In this document: one piece after another, positions 23,771 to 34,788 of the stretch
Layout of the letters: each line of letters begins with the position of its first letter
Numbering within the stretch: the stretch's first letter is position 1
DNA from: Epiperipatus broadwayi
Taxonomy: Eukaryota; Onychophora; Udeonychophora; Euonychophora; Peripatidae
Assembly: GCA_028023455.1 (NCBI GenBank)
Contig: JAQFVV010000017.1
Location: forward strand, 7,100,098-7,164,097
Direction of reading: 5' to 3'
Length of the DNA: 64,000 bases
The notes under the pieces: model-generated
The model's database searches: none
The model's input: only the letters and a program-made list of their open reading frames with translations
Told to the model about the DNA's origin: nothing
Made by a program: the position numbers and the translations under genes

Positions 23771-24505
23771 GGGGGGGGGGGATGTTTCCAATTCCTAACA
23801 GAACGGAACGCAACTCAAAGGTTGACAAAGTTTTGACGGTAATTACCAAAAACATAAATATATACAGCAATTAAAATCAACTTTTTGGGCTCTTCAGGAA
23901 CAGCATGCATGCAGCTTCATGCTCTTTTGTTTGATAACCCTTCCAGCAGTCAGAGAATTCTTTGACATTCGGAAAGTTTTCTATTTCAGCCATTTGATTA
24001 AGTTCGCAGTTGTTCTTGCAGGAACGTGACAGAACGTGATTTGATACGAATCGCGCTTGCACCTACACTTGCCCAATTTTTTAAGCAGGAAATGTGGGCT
24101 AGGAAGGCACAAGACTATTCTCATAATTGTTAGACATTCCTGAAACATGGGAGATGGAGGGGGGTGGTCTTAATGAATATTAAAATAGTTTTGACAATCG
24201 GAATTCCAGCCACCCTCACACAATACTGCAGCCAAAAGTGAAATGTGATCGCACATCAAAAATGCTTAACCCAATTTTGAGCTGTAACCTGACCCGATAG
24301 CTTCTGCGGCAGATTAAATGTCATGTTTCTGTGCATTAGCATAAAAATAGACACAGCAACCACCCCGTATAACGGACTATTTCTAGGCTTACGCATTAGA
24401 AATAGAATGTTCGATAGCAGAGGCCGCCTAAACGGCATATTTCTGTGCGCTATCATAGAAATAACGCCCTTCAGCGGTTTCAACATGCTATTATAAAACA
24501 ACCAA
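23771..24505. other. CpG-richer island with three repeated hairpins
   Basis: This is the only stretch outside the LTR element with many CpGs. It starts after a run of ten G. A minus-strand frame (23877-24062) opens with GTG and reads CELNQMAEIENF and EHEAACMLFLKSPKS before a stop. I do not recognise it. At 24324-24462 three ATTTCT...AGAAAT hairpins repeat at 55 and 60 bp spacing, each separated by AACGG(A/C). It could be a promoter region, an imported fragment or an unusual repeat. Confidence 0.4.
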
Positions 24506-25240
24506 AATATTTTTAATCTATTAATGTACTATCAAGTAAAAGCTACACAATCATTAATTTATTCTAGCAAAAAAAAAAAATCCTAATAAAAAGAGCTTAC
24601 CCATAAAAAATATATTGCTTAATTTATTCTTAAGGAAGGTTGTCTACTCAAAGACCTGTTAAAGTTACTAGACAACAGACTACTATGATTGATCATTGTT
24701 AGCAGTAGTTTGCCAACCTCTATCTAGACAATTCTATCATTTCAATTCTAAAACTATGTTATAAATTTTGCATTAAGATAGTGTTTAGAAAGTAAAAATT
24801 TTAAAGAAATGAGGAGTCCATAAAACAATAAAGTGTAAACTATTAAAAAAATCATTAAAAATGTACATATATCATTTTATAACAAAATTATTTTAAATTT
24901 TGTATTTAATTTAAAATCATATTACATTGCCATAATAAAAAGATTGTACTTTTGGTATTGCAGTGCCATCTCTGAATCAATTCATGTGTTGCATTCTGAT
25001 ATAGTTTAATTATTCATCATAGAAAATTTAAGATACCGGTGTGTCTGGATCACAAGCCATGACATAAAAAGTGCCAGCGTGTTTTTTACCTTAACTCAGT
25101 GGATTAATATGCTAACAGGCTGGTCCATTATTCTGCTTAATTTGATATTTTATAATGTTTTTTATTCAACTAATTTATTTTTCTGAAATATATTGTTTTA
25201 AATGGAACTTAACTATTGCCAAAACATTTAAAATGATTCA
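24506..25240. other. AT-rich DNA with a family H copy
   Basis: 24955-25080 is a minus-strand copy of the family H repeat seen at 1-230 (CCATCTCTGAATCAA and neighbours). No gene is seen. Confidence 0.4.
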
Positions 25241-25244
25241 AAAT

Positions 25245-25892
25245 ATTATGTGGTAGTGAAATCATTAGTCAACATTTTCAAATAATTATCGAGATTTCGT
25301 AATGGTATGGAGAGGATTGAAGACAATTGGTAGTGAAATCATGAATCAAAATAATGTTTATCCATATTTCATAATGATATGGAGAAGATTGAAGACAACT
25401 GATAGTGAAATCATGAGTCAAAATAAGGTTTTCAAATAATTATCAAGATTTTATAATGGTATGGAGAAGATTGAAGACAACTGGTAGTGAAATCATGAGT
25501 CAAAATAAGATTTTCAAATAATTATCAAGATTTTATAATGATATGGAGACGATTAAAGACAATTGGTAGTGAAATCATGAGCCAAAATAACATTTTCAAA
25601 TAATTATCAAGATTTTATAATGGTATGGAGACGATTAAAGACAATTGGTAGTGAAATCATGAATCAAAATAAGGTTTTCAAATAATTATTGAGATTTCAT
25701 AATGGTATGGAGAGGAGTGAAGACAATTAGTAGTGAACTCATGAGTCAAAATAATGTTTCCAAATAATTATCAAGATTTTATAATGATATGGAGAAAATT
25801 GAAGACACTTTAATGAAATCATAAGTCAAAATAAGATTTTCAAATAATTATCAAGATTTCGTAATGGTATGGAGAGGATTGAAGACAATCAA
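25245..25892. repeat. Minisatellite, 82-bp unit, about eight copies
   Basis: Measured at the word TATGGAG, copies fall at 25306, 25378, 25460, 25542, 25624, 25706, 25788 and 25868. The spacings are 72, 82, 82, 82, 82, 82 and 80. Each unit contains TAGTGAAATCATGAGTCAAA and TTTTCAAATAATTATC. Copies differ by a few bases, and the second is 10 bp short. Confidence 0.9.
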
Positions 25893-25929
25893 TGAAAATA
25901 CAAAACATTCTATCACATTTCATAATTTT

Positions 25930-26060
25930 TGACCCAGATATACTAGTGTCTTAAAAATTTTATGGTGTATAGCACATCAAGTAATGATTCAGAGATACTA
26001 CTGAAGCAGCTTAGAAAGAAAACCAATCACCTTTTTTAATGGGACATGCTGCATAATAGC
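25930..26060 (+). repeat. Family H repeat copy
   Basis: Shares TAATGATTCAGAGATAC and GCAGCTTAGAAAGAAAACCA with 100-180, and is inverted relative to 24955-25080. Confidence 0.45.
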
Positions 26061-26164
26061 ACAATATCTTTTAAGATTAATCATCAATTTTATCATTTTA
26101 ATTTCATATAACTGTCTAGAAAGAAAATGATGAAGTTCTAAATTTTTTTTTAAATTTCTATTTA

Positions 26165-26345
26165 TGTGTGTCATCTATCTCCAAGAGATTTAAAAGATCT
26201 AGAAGGAAACCACATGTGAGATGAATGGATGAAATAAGGAAATGTGTTCGAGATGATGGAGAAGAGATTAGAAATCAGAGATAGATTGAACTTGGAGAGA
26301 CCTTCATCCTGCAGTGGATCAATAATAGTTCAAAATAATGATGAA
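26165..26345 (+). pseudogene. LINE-A 3' fragment
   Basis: Matches 54030-54200, reading CCAAGAGATT, ACCACATGTGAGATG, ATGGATGAAATAAG and CTGCAGTGGAT. It is 5'-truncated and broken by indels. Confidence 0.7.
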
Positions 26346-26891
26346 GTCTATTTAAAGCAGATTCATCAATTAAGACTGGCTGTTATGACCAAGTCAGTGA
26401 TAAGTTATCATTTATTGCCAACTTCCACTGATATAATCTTTAAAAAAAAGCTTAAAATTTTCTACATTATTTGTTCTATAGCAAAACTTTTTAAAATCTT
26501 TAAAAATGGCCAATCCAATTCTTTTCAGCTGGCCAAAGGAATCCCTAAATGAATTTTAATGCCTTATAACTTTTTTTTAACTATTATTTTTAAAAGACAT
26601 TTTTAAAAGTTTATGTACGTAAAAGATTTAATTATAAAAAAAAGAATTGTTTTAAATAGAAATATATAATTGTTGATAGTTTATTTTTAGTACAGTCTTC
26701 CTTTTTAATATTTTCCAAATGACATCATTTCCCTTTTTTTGGTTATTTTGATGTGATATATTGTGAGTTTCTTTGATTACTTCCAATTATTAAATGATTT
26801 ATTTAAAGATATTTATTCCAAACAAATGGAGTAACATAAATTTTAATCTTGAACTTCTTTTTTCTTTAAAAAATAGTCAGTATAAACAATA
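26346..26891. other. AT-rich DNA, no gene seen
   Basis: Nothing recognised. Confidence 0.4.
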
Positions 26892-27305
26892 TTCACCAAA
26901 ATATAAAATAACAAATCAATTTTCTTTAAAAAACTTGTTTTTTAATTATTATGACTATATGAATTTTAATTTCAAGAGCAACGTTTCGACTATTTACATC
27001 CTTATAGCCTTTTTCAAGCCACTAAAATATACAAAAAATAACAAAATAAATAAAATAAAACATTATATAATCATTAAACCCTATATATATTTTGTGAAGA
27101 TTTAAAATATATATAGGGTTTAATGATTATATAATGTTTTATTTTATTTATTTTGTTATTTTTTGTATATTTTAGTGGCTTGAAAAAGGCTATAAGGATG
27201 TAAATAGTCGAAACGTTGCTCTTGAAATTAAAATTCATATAGTCATAATAATTAAAAAACAAGTTTTTTAAAGAAAATTGGTTTGTTATTTTATATTTTG
27301 GTGAA
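26892..27305. repeat. Near-perfect palindrome, two 200-bp arms
   Basis: The arms 26892-27093 and 27104-27305 are reverse complements with only a base or two of difference, around a 10-bp spacer GTGAAGATTT. The mirrored open frames on the two strands encode the same peptide, which shows how recent or well corrected the copy is. Each arm contains TTGAAAAAGGC...GTCGAAACGTTG, a stem-loop flanked by GAAAC that recalls the ribozyme repeats but lacks CTGANGA. Confidence 0.9.
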
Positions 27306-28260
27306 ATGGAGTAAATAACTCTCCTCCAGGATATGACTTAAAAGCACTAAATGTTGAACAAAAAAATCAAGAATAGAATGAATCCACCTATTCTTAATTT
27401 GCTCTGATGTTTATAAGCATACTTTTGTCAACATTGTTGATAATTCAGAGTGAAAGTAATTTATCAATCAGATGGAATTTGACACTTAGGACATATTAAA
27501 CTTTTAATTAATTAGACAAGGTGGAGACAGGATCTCACTTTTAACACCTTGATTATAATAATTAAACAAGATTTAATATGTAAATTTTTAATTAAACAGC
27601 TCAATGTATATGTAAACAAAGGGAGTAAGTCACTCCTCAGAAGCTGACTTAATCTATTACAAACAAAGTGTTAAAAGTGAAATGCTGTTTGCAGCCTTGT
27701 ATAATTAATTATAAGTTTAATAACTCTTGAGTGTGAAATTCCATCTGATTGTTAAATTAATTTCACTGTGAATTATCAACAAGGTTGACAAAGATATGCT
27801 TATAAATATCAGAGCAACCAAGAATAGGTGGATTCATTCTTTTCTTATTTGTTCAACATTTAATGCTTTTAAATCATAGCCTGGGGAAAGGTGATATACC
27901 CCTTTTTACATATACATTGAGCTATGTTAATTTAAAGTTTACATATCAAATTTTGTTTAATTATTACAATCAAGGTGTTAAAAGTGAGAAGCAGTCTCCA
28001 GCCTTATATAGTTAATTATAAGTTTAATAACTCTGGTGTATGCCATCTAGTTAATAAATTAATGTCTCTGAATTACCAATAAGCAAAGATATGCTTATAA
28101 ATATCAGAACAATTAAGAATAGGTGGATTCATCCTATTCTTGCTTCTTTGTTCAATATTTGGTGCTTTTAAGTCATAGCCTGGGGAGGGTGATATACTCC
28201 CTTTGTTTGCTTATACATTGATCTATGTTTAATTTAAAATTTAGATATTTACTCCATAAT
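27306..28260. repeat. Family G repeats, three units in mixed orientation
   Basis: Blocks such as GAATAGGTGGATTCATTCT, AAAGATATGCTTATAAATAT and TTTAAGTCATAGCCTGG recur at about 27305-27600 (minus) and at 27610-27910 and 27940-28215 (both plus). A partial copy is at 48290-48425. They are noncoding, of unknown class, with an inverted-repeat arrangement. Confidence 0.6.
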
Positions 28261-28329
28261 GTTTTTTGTTTCTGTTTAACTAAAAGTTTGTTGTTGTTTT
28301 TTTTTTAGTCTGATTTTATTTTTTGTTGA

Positions 28330-28610
28330 TATTTAATATAGGGTATATGAGCACAGACTTTCACACCACCCATCTCTCTCCACTCTATCTAATAACACTG
28401 ATACACCTAAACACATATATGCTGAAAAGATAAATAATCACCAATATACATATTTCATGCTAAACCAGCAATCATCAGTTGGTCCAGACTATCATCTTTA
28501 CACACATATATAGTATAAGTGCTCAGATATATATTAAGATAGACTATCCTCATAGTTTAATGGACAGGCTTCAATCCACTCCACACTCCAACTCTTCAAC
28601 CGTCCATCCC
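28330..28610 (-). mobile_element. Hh2 ribozyme repeat
   Basis: A minus-strand copy. It starts with the same ATATAGGGTATATGAGCACAG end as 6877 and ends near CGTCCATCC. The second half of the long form is missing. Confidence 0.75.
28440..28483 (-). ncRNA. Hammerhead ribozyme candidate (Hh2)
   Basis: On the minus strand: stem I ACCAA pairs perfectly with TTGGT (5 bp), core CTGATGA (28478-28472), stem II TGCT-GGTTT-AGCA, GAAA, then AT-ATGT-AT (two-pair stem III, four-base loop) and an A at the cleavage position (ATA triplet). All invariant residues are present. The only flaw is T-T next to the core in stem II. This is one of the two best Hh2 ribozymes. Confidence 0.7.
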
Positions 28611-29079
28611 ATAAATAAATTTGAATTACTTTTTTTCATATAAGAAATTTTTAAGCATTTATTAAAATATTTAATTATATAAAAAGAAAATCAAACAGAT
28701 TGTTTAGAGAATGTAGACTTGATCTAAGTACTTACCTAACTTGGGATTTTGTGAAATGTTGAATTTTTAATAGTAATTTTTAATCTGGAAAATTACATAT
28801 ACATATATACATCATATATATTATTACAATAAAAAGACATGGCTATACTAAAAAAATTTATTAGTCATTCATTAGACTAGAGATTATCCAAAAGTAAATA
28901 ATATTCCTGTAGTTTAATTTTCACTATACCACTGTCGAACAAGGTGCCTGGGAGTTCATAAGAAGTTTGGGTTCCAGACCAGTGAACACTAGAATCGATT
29001 CTGGAATCTTCTGATCCCAAGTTGGATAATCTACCAACAGCACCAAACTATTCAGGGTGTTATTACAATCATTTTCAAC
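28611..29079. other. AT-rich DNA with a tRNA-like SINE fragment
   Basis: 28936-28990 contains GTTTGGGTTCCAGACC, a B-box-like word, after GTCGAACAAGGTGCCTGG, followed by AGAATCGATTCTGGAATC. This resembles a pol III SINE. No gene is seen. Confidence 0.35.
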
Positions 29080-29861
29080 AGCTATCAGTCCATTGAAGGA
29101 AAGTCAAGTTTAATTCACATTCACTGATCCATATCTTCTCTTTACATTAGTCCAACAATTTTTCATATTTTATCAATCTATCTGACATAATGGTTTATTT
29201 CTAAATCTTTTGCAATCTCTTGGAACTAATTGAAGACTTCAATTATCAATCTATTGTCCTTTCCAACAATATGTCTAACCCATCTCCACTTCAGCCTCTT
29301 AATTCTTTCAATCATATCTACTTGTTTTCTCACCCATGTATTTTACTTTCAAACCATGACATATATTATCATATTTTATTGTGTGGTTTGAAGTTATTGA
29401 ATTGCTCTTCTGCTAAGTCCCTAATAAAACAGATGTATTAAAAAACCTTCCTTTTAAACATATGAGTATATTTTTTTACCAAAAGCATTCTATCAAAGTT
29501 TAATTTTGTGATCATGTGATCAATTTCTTTCATTATATTTCCATTCATAATAATGATCTGATCAAGATTGGTAGTTGTTAATCTTTTCTAATTTATGATT
29601 ATCAATCATTTTCTACTGTGAAAAATCATTGAACATTTCTTTAGTCTTTTTAGCATTTTTTTTTTTAAAAATCATACTTTCTTACTTACATCCAATAATT
29701 CTTGTAACATTTTCTCAAGTTCTAAAGTATTATTTGCAAAAACAATTACATCATCTGCAAAATTTTGACAACTTATATAATCCCCATTTATTTTATTCTC
29801 TTAGTTCCTCATTTTAATTCTTAAAATACTTCTAATAAAAGTGTTGTACAGCTTTAGAAAT

Positions 29862-29875
29862 ATGGAATCATTCTA
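29862..29875. repeat. Left target-site duplication
   Basis: ATGGAATCATTCTA matches 30452-30465 (ATGGAATCATCCTA) with one mismatch. It flanks the Hh2 insertion in the LINE. The LINE reading continues across if the insert is ignored. Confidence 0.8.
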
Positions 29876-30451
29876 GAATGAATAATATTTCTGTAGTATA
29901 ATCATTATATCTTTCTCGTGCAAGGTAATGTTTTCTATCCACTTTTAACACTATGTGGAAGGATGTAATCATAAACATATGATCAAAGATGTAAAATGTT
30001 TATGATTACACCTCTCCACAAGGTATTAAAAATGGATAGAAAACATTCTCTACCTTGTGTGAGAGTGATGTAATGAATAGACAACTTCCATACTTCTCCG
30101 TTCTTTTTTATTTCATAAATAATTTCACATAAATAAAGATACAATAAAAGACAAATAACCCCCAAGATGCATTTCGTACTGAACTAGCACTCATCAGTTG
30201 GGCCAGGTCATCATCTCTCACATACATCTTTATTACATGAAGAGTATTTATGTAGAGCAAATTGTCTCATTTTTATTTTCAAGCATCAATTTACTCCTCT
30301 CCCAACTTTTACGTTATCAACTTTTCGATAAACACATAATGATTATTACTAATCATTTATTAAACTAGAGATTTTCTAATGAAATTAACACTATAGAAAT
30401 ATGCATTATTGGATAATCTCTACTCTAATGAGTGATTAATAAAAATTATTA
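29876..30451 (-). mobile_element. Hh2-related ribozyme element with target duplication
   Basis: A 576-bp insertion in the LINE, bounded by a 14-bp duplication. The interior has a palindrome around 29975, where TAATCATAAACAT meets ATGTTTATGATTA, a hammerhead at 30161-30202, and an A+T-rich end. It has no open frame of note. Terminal words recur at 28860-28925 and 59270-59320. A duplication of this length fits target-primed insertion. Confidence 0.8.
30161..30202 (-). ncRNA. Hammerhead ribozyme candidate, best in window
   Basis: On the minus strand: stem I CCCAA pairs with TTGGG (5 bp, perfect). The core is CTGATGA (30197-30191). Stem II GTGCT-AGTTC-AGTAC has five pairs with one G-T and the canonical G-C next to the core. 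GAAA follows (30175-30172), then T-GC-A-T-C, giving a two-pair stem III and an ATC cleavage triplet with the cut after C30166. Every invariant hammerhead position is met. The two-base loop on stem III suggests that activity would need a dimer. Confidence 0.75.
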
Positions 30452-30465
30452 ATGGAATCATCCTA
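30452..30465. repeat. Right target-site duplication
   Basis: Partner of 29862-29875, 13 of 14 bases identical. Confidence 0.8.
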
Positions 30466-31650
30466 TTGTATACCTTTATCAGTATTAATGTACTTAGTAT
30501 CATCATGTAATATAATCACTGCTATTACATTTTGATAAATATTCTTCAGAATACAACAGTATCCCAGGCCTATATCTTGAAGATCCAGATCTTTAATCAC
30601 TGTGGAAGTGCTTATAGAATCAAATGCCTCTTTATAATTTACAAATCCAAAGCATAATGACAACTTGTATTCATTGATTTGTTTTATAACATCTCATACT
30701 TGGATATATTATGCTACAATTATTTTTAAATTCAACTTTTTCTTTTGTTTAATTTGAATCAAATATATATGATAGAAAACTAATAGGTTTGGAATTTCTA
30801 TTATCTTCTTTGTCTTTTATCAATATTACTATTGCATTTTTTCAATCATCTGGTATATTTTTATCATTTAAACATTTAATATATAGTTTTGTCAACACTT
30901 TTTCTTCATCTTCTTTAAGATATCAATAATAATTCTATCATTTCCTGGAGCTCTTTTCTCCATTATAAATTTTATTACATCTCACTTTTTTATTTAGAAT
31001 ATTTGGCAATTCAGAAGATATAACTGCAGTGGTTAGTTTGGTCTCTTGTTCTTTGTGACTATATAATTCTTTGTAGAACTCAGCACATTTCACGATATCA
31101 TTCTCTTTTGGATAATAGTTACCATTGAACGCGTTTCCTTCCAATATCAAAATGTTTTTATACTGTTTATAGCTTTCCTTGTTGATTGATATATTTTTAT
31201 ATCATTATTAAGTCTTTTTTGTATTCTTTTACAAAATTCCAGATATTCAATTTTTTCTAATAGATCATTTTTAAATATTTTTATGTTCCTTTTATAGTAT
31301 ATTTCACTGGAAAATTTACTGGAGAATTGCTTTTTTATATTGGCTATCCATATAGAAATTTTTATATGGTGTTAGTTATCTTCTTATTGATTTTATTCAA
31401 GTCTGGATTATCTTTATCAGATGAAATATAAATATTCACAAATTTAAATTTATGGACTGTTAATATTGTTTGTTTGTTTATTAATATAGTCTTTATAGTT
31501 TTTCATTAATGCATATCTTAGATCTCACTAATTGGTGATCATTTCCTGTAATGAATTTAGTAAGAATGTTACAAACTTGAAATATATATTTTCTGGTAAT
31601 CACAATTTAATTCTCTTATTTCTTTATTTGAATGCTTCCATGTACATTTC

Positions 31651-32035
31651 TATATAATATAATAAAGGAATAAAATAATAGAAGATAATAAAAGATAATA
31701 AGTATATATAAAAAATAAAATGGAAAGATTGTAGTGATATATTAAAGAATAAATGTATAATGATAGATAAAATAGAATAAAATAAAAAATAAGAATAAAA
31801 TGAAAGTAAAAATAATAAAAAATATAAGTAAGAAATAAGAGAAGCAAAGATATAGAGTTAAAGTTAAATATGATTATGAATGGTAATATAAAATATGTAT
31901 GTTAATAGGTATATAAAATAATGGTTATATGATTATATGTTGTAGCTCTGATGAAGACTGCAGGACAGTTGAAACTGTAAGCAAAATAAAGAATGAATTA
32001 TATATTAATTGTATTAAAGTGTATATAAGATGATA
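31651..32035. repeat. Low-complexity A/G/T tract ending in a core motif
   Basis: 31651-31920 is almost purely AAATA/GATA-type sequence. It ends in TGTAGCT, CTGATGA (31948-31954), A, GACTG-CAGGA-CAGTT, GAAACTGTAAG and AATAAAG. A close relative ends the TA-rich tract at 62740-62790. The core motif resembles a hammerhead with an extra A before stem II and a weak stem I. Confidence 0.5.
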
Positions 32036-32349
32036 AAAAAAAATTAATATAATTATATTTTTGAGCAAATTCTAAATTCATTTCTATTACTATAGCCAAA
32101 TTTACTCACAGAACCATCTTTTCTTTTCAATTTACTAAAGTTATCCAGTAAATTTTAACATGTTTGGTCTGATCAAAACCATTTTGTATATCTATATGAA
32201 AATCTTCTACTTCTTTTTCACAATGAAAATGTATTGGATATAATTTAATCTGACCATTCTATTTGATATACCTTCAATTCTTCCTTCTTTTTTTTTGCAT
32301 TTCTTACTTATAATGACTTCACTCCATTTGTGCTTATTATTTGCCTCTA

Positions 32350-32985
32350 TGCAATAAAGTATCCAAACCATTTTGAACAGTTTTTAGCAAAACCTTTTAT
32401 TTGTATATACATTTCGAATGTATATGTATATATGTACAAAATCCATGAAAATAATAAATATACAAACTAACTAAAGGAGAAATAAAAACATAATAAAAAC
32501 ACAGAATTATTTCTCTATCATCATCATCATTATCAACCATTATCAATCCACTGCAGGATGAAGGTCTCTCCAAGTTTAATCCATCTTCTCCGATCTTTAG
32601 CTTCTCTTCTCCACATCACCCCTACACATTTTCTTATTTCATCCATCCATCTTACATGTGGTCTCCTTCTGGGTCTTTTACAATCTCTTGGAATCCAGTT
32701 TAAAATTTCAATTGTCCATCTATTATCATCTCTTCTAGCAATATGTCCAGCCCAACTCCACTTCAATCTTTTAATTTTTTCAATGAGGTCAGTAACACCT
32801 GTTTGTTCTCTTACCCATACATTACGTTTTCGATCTCTTCTTGTTACTCCCAACATACATCTCTCCATACTGCTTTAATATTTCAACTAGTCTGCTGCTT
32901 GTAATATTAAAGCAGTTATATATGTACAAATAAAGGGTTTTGCTAAAAAGTGTTCAAAGTCATTTGGATAAATTGTATTTATATA
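32350..32985. repeat. Foldback split by a LINE-A fragment
   Basis: The left arm (32350-32440, containing TTTTTAGCAAAACC) reappears inverted at 32910-32985 (GGGTTTTGCTAAAAA). The LINE fragment 32515-32885 lies between, so either the LINE landed inside the foldback or the arms formed around it. Confidence 0.55.
32515..32885 (-). pseudogene. LINE-A 3' fragment with open C-terminal frame
   Basis: The minus-strand frame 32868-32533 is open for 111 codons, reading MERCMLGVTRRDRKRNVWV, LKWSWAGHIARRDDNRW and RRWIKLGETFILQWIDNG, followed by a stop and an ATG/ATC trinucleotide tail. This is the conserved tail of RTE-like elements, and here it is better preserved than in the full-length copy, whose frame has a stop near 53898. 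It is 5'-truncated and so cannot move by itself. Confidence 0.85.
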
Positions 32986-34049
32986 AGATATTACAGCAAA
33001 ATAAAGAAAAGGGTGAATTTGGTAATATTTTTAAAGTATAGATTTACTTTTTCCAATATCATCTTCTAATTTCACTGAGTGGATAATGTATCGATTAATA
33101 TTAAACAGCTCTTATAATTCATGCAAACTTATTTTACTTGAAAATAATTTACAATTATAGGTAGTTTAAGAAAATGTTAAAAATTAGTCCCATCACCAAA
33201 TGATGCTTTGGCTGATGACTTTATAACTTCCTCAGATTGAAAGCCATAAAGTTTAGTCAAACATGATTACATATTTGTGTCAGGCGCTGTACTCCGGCTG
33301 CTAATGGGTTCCATAGGTGGTAGGTAATGGAACAAACATACCAGAAGTTCAATAGTAACTAATGAATGAAGAACACCCAATTAGGAGCATCTCCTGATAT
33401 CTTGTAGGATAAAATGTTGCACCACAAAGCCTAGTTATTGTTTCTGATGCAAAGTCTTTTCTGTCTCCCTCATTTCCTCACTTTAAATAGGGTAGGGCAC
33501 ACTTGTCATGAGCATCGCATGTCATTAGTCATCTCCCTAAACTACTGTAATGATAATGGAATTATATGTTTGCCATCTCTCTAAATTAACTGAAGCAATA
33601 ATGGAATTATATGTTTGCACAACCATATTTTCATTCTTTAACTATATGCATAGCATTTCTGATTCCAATTACTTTTTCTTTTCAATCAACTCCCAAGAAT
33701 TAAGAGAGCAATGATGGAGATAGGCTTATTAGATTGGCAGTCAGTTATAGTCTTTGCTCTAGGCAATACAATAATTAATGGGTCTGTTTGGAACTGAATT
33801 TGAGACAGGATTCCAGCCCAAACATTGCATGTTTAGGAAGCCCTATTTAGGAATCCTATTGTTTACCATGGAGGTCAAAGAAATCCAGAAACTCTGATTT
33901 ATAAATAGCCTTTTTTATAATTTGGGCTAGGTTGTCATGTTTAGCAGATTATTTATTGTGATAATAATAATAATATTAATAATAGTGGTAAAACAGAAGG
34001 CAGTGGTAATTGTATAAATAAAAATACTATTTTTCTCCCTAAATATAGC
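32986..34049. other. AT-rich DNA, possible LINE-B 5' region
   Basis: 33280-33480 is less AT-rich and may be a leader of LINE-B, but I cannot show it. A direct duplication of about 21 bp (ATAATGGAATTATATGTTTGC) occurs at about 33551 and 33599. A TAA/ATA microsatellite is at 33960-33985. Confidence 0.35.
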
Positions 34050-34750
34050 TACAAGGAATGTGTGGACTTTACTTGATATAAATACTTCAAGACCAGAACA
34101 CAGGACTGAAATGGTGGCTAAGCAGCTGTGAATATTTAAAATCAATATAGCTATTTTTACTGAAACTCACTTTCCAGCGGAAGTTAATTTAATAAAACAG
34201 GCAGATGGCTACAATTTTTTTTGAAAGATCAACCAATGAAAAAGAATGCATGATGTTGGATTTATTGTAAAGACTAATATAGTATCTCCTATTGCTAAAA
34301 TTCATCATTGAATTAACAAAAACTAATGGTATTAAAACTTGCCTATGACCAACTTTAGATTCAGAAGAAAAAAGCTTTTATTTCTTGCTGAATAGCATTA
34401 TTACAAGCAATATCATTAAAATATTAAAATTGTCTTTTTGAAATACTACAAATAGTAGACTTTGACCAAAAGTTATCAAATGTAATAGTACTGGTGCTGC
34501 AAATTCAGAATGAATGTTATTGAATTTTTGCACAACATGTGGATTGACTATTACAAACACTTTGTTTAGGTAGAAAAACTGCCTAATAGAATACGGATTC
34601 ATACATGCTCAATTTAATGGCATTTAATAATTTACATTATATTTAGAAGTCAGAAGATAAAAGTTCATTTTACAGGGGCATGTATAAGTGCAATTATTGG
34701 ACAGAACAACAATTCCGAGACTACAATGATAGTCGCATTAAAAAGTAGAT
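34050..34750 (+). pseudogene. LINE-B endonuclease remnant
   Basis: Broken frames read NVWTLLDINTSRPEHRTEMV, then IAIFTETHFPAE (the catalytic E of the AP-endonuclease fold), QADGYNFF, MHDVGFIVKTNIVSPIAKIH and near the end WHLIIYIIFRSQKIKV. The order is that of the N-terminal AP-like endonuclease of CR1/Jockey-type LINEs. Stops and shifts throughout mark a dead copy. The region downstream was replaced by the foldback and the LTR element. Confidence 0.7.
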
Positions 34751-34788
34751 CTTACTCTAACCATATTCATAAAAAAAAATTGGTGTTC

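Larger units (their letters stand above)
29080..31650 (-). pseudogene. LINE-A copy, decayed, with a nested insertion
   Basis: On the minus strand the order from 31650 down is: end of the endonuclease, a fragment like ILEGNAFNGNYY with KCAEFYKELYSHKEQ (31150-30938), the RT stretch SLCFGFVNYKEAFDSIST (30663-30463), an interruption at 29876-30451, then RT and C-terminal remnants to about 29080. It parallels the intact-length LINE at 51023-54212 but is 5'-truncated and full of stops. Confidence 0.8.

Noticed and set aside
31650-31847. Open frame of 65 codons on the minus strand
   Set aside because: It is low-complexity Leu/Ile/Phe/Tyr from a simple A-rich tract, with no motif.
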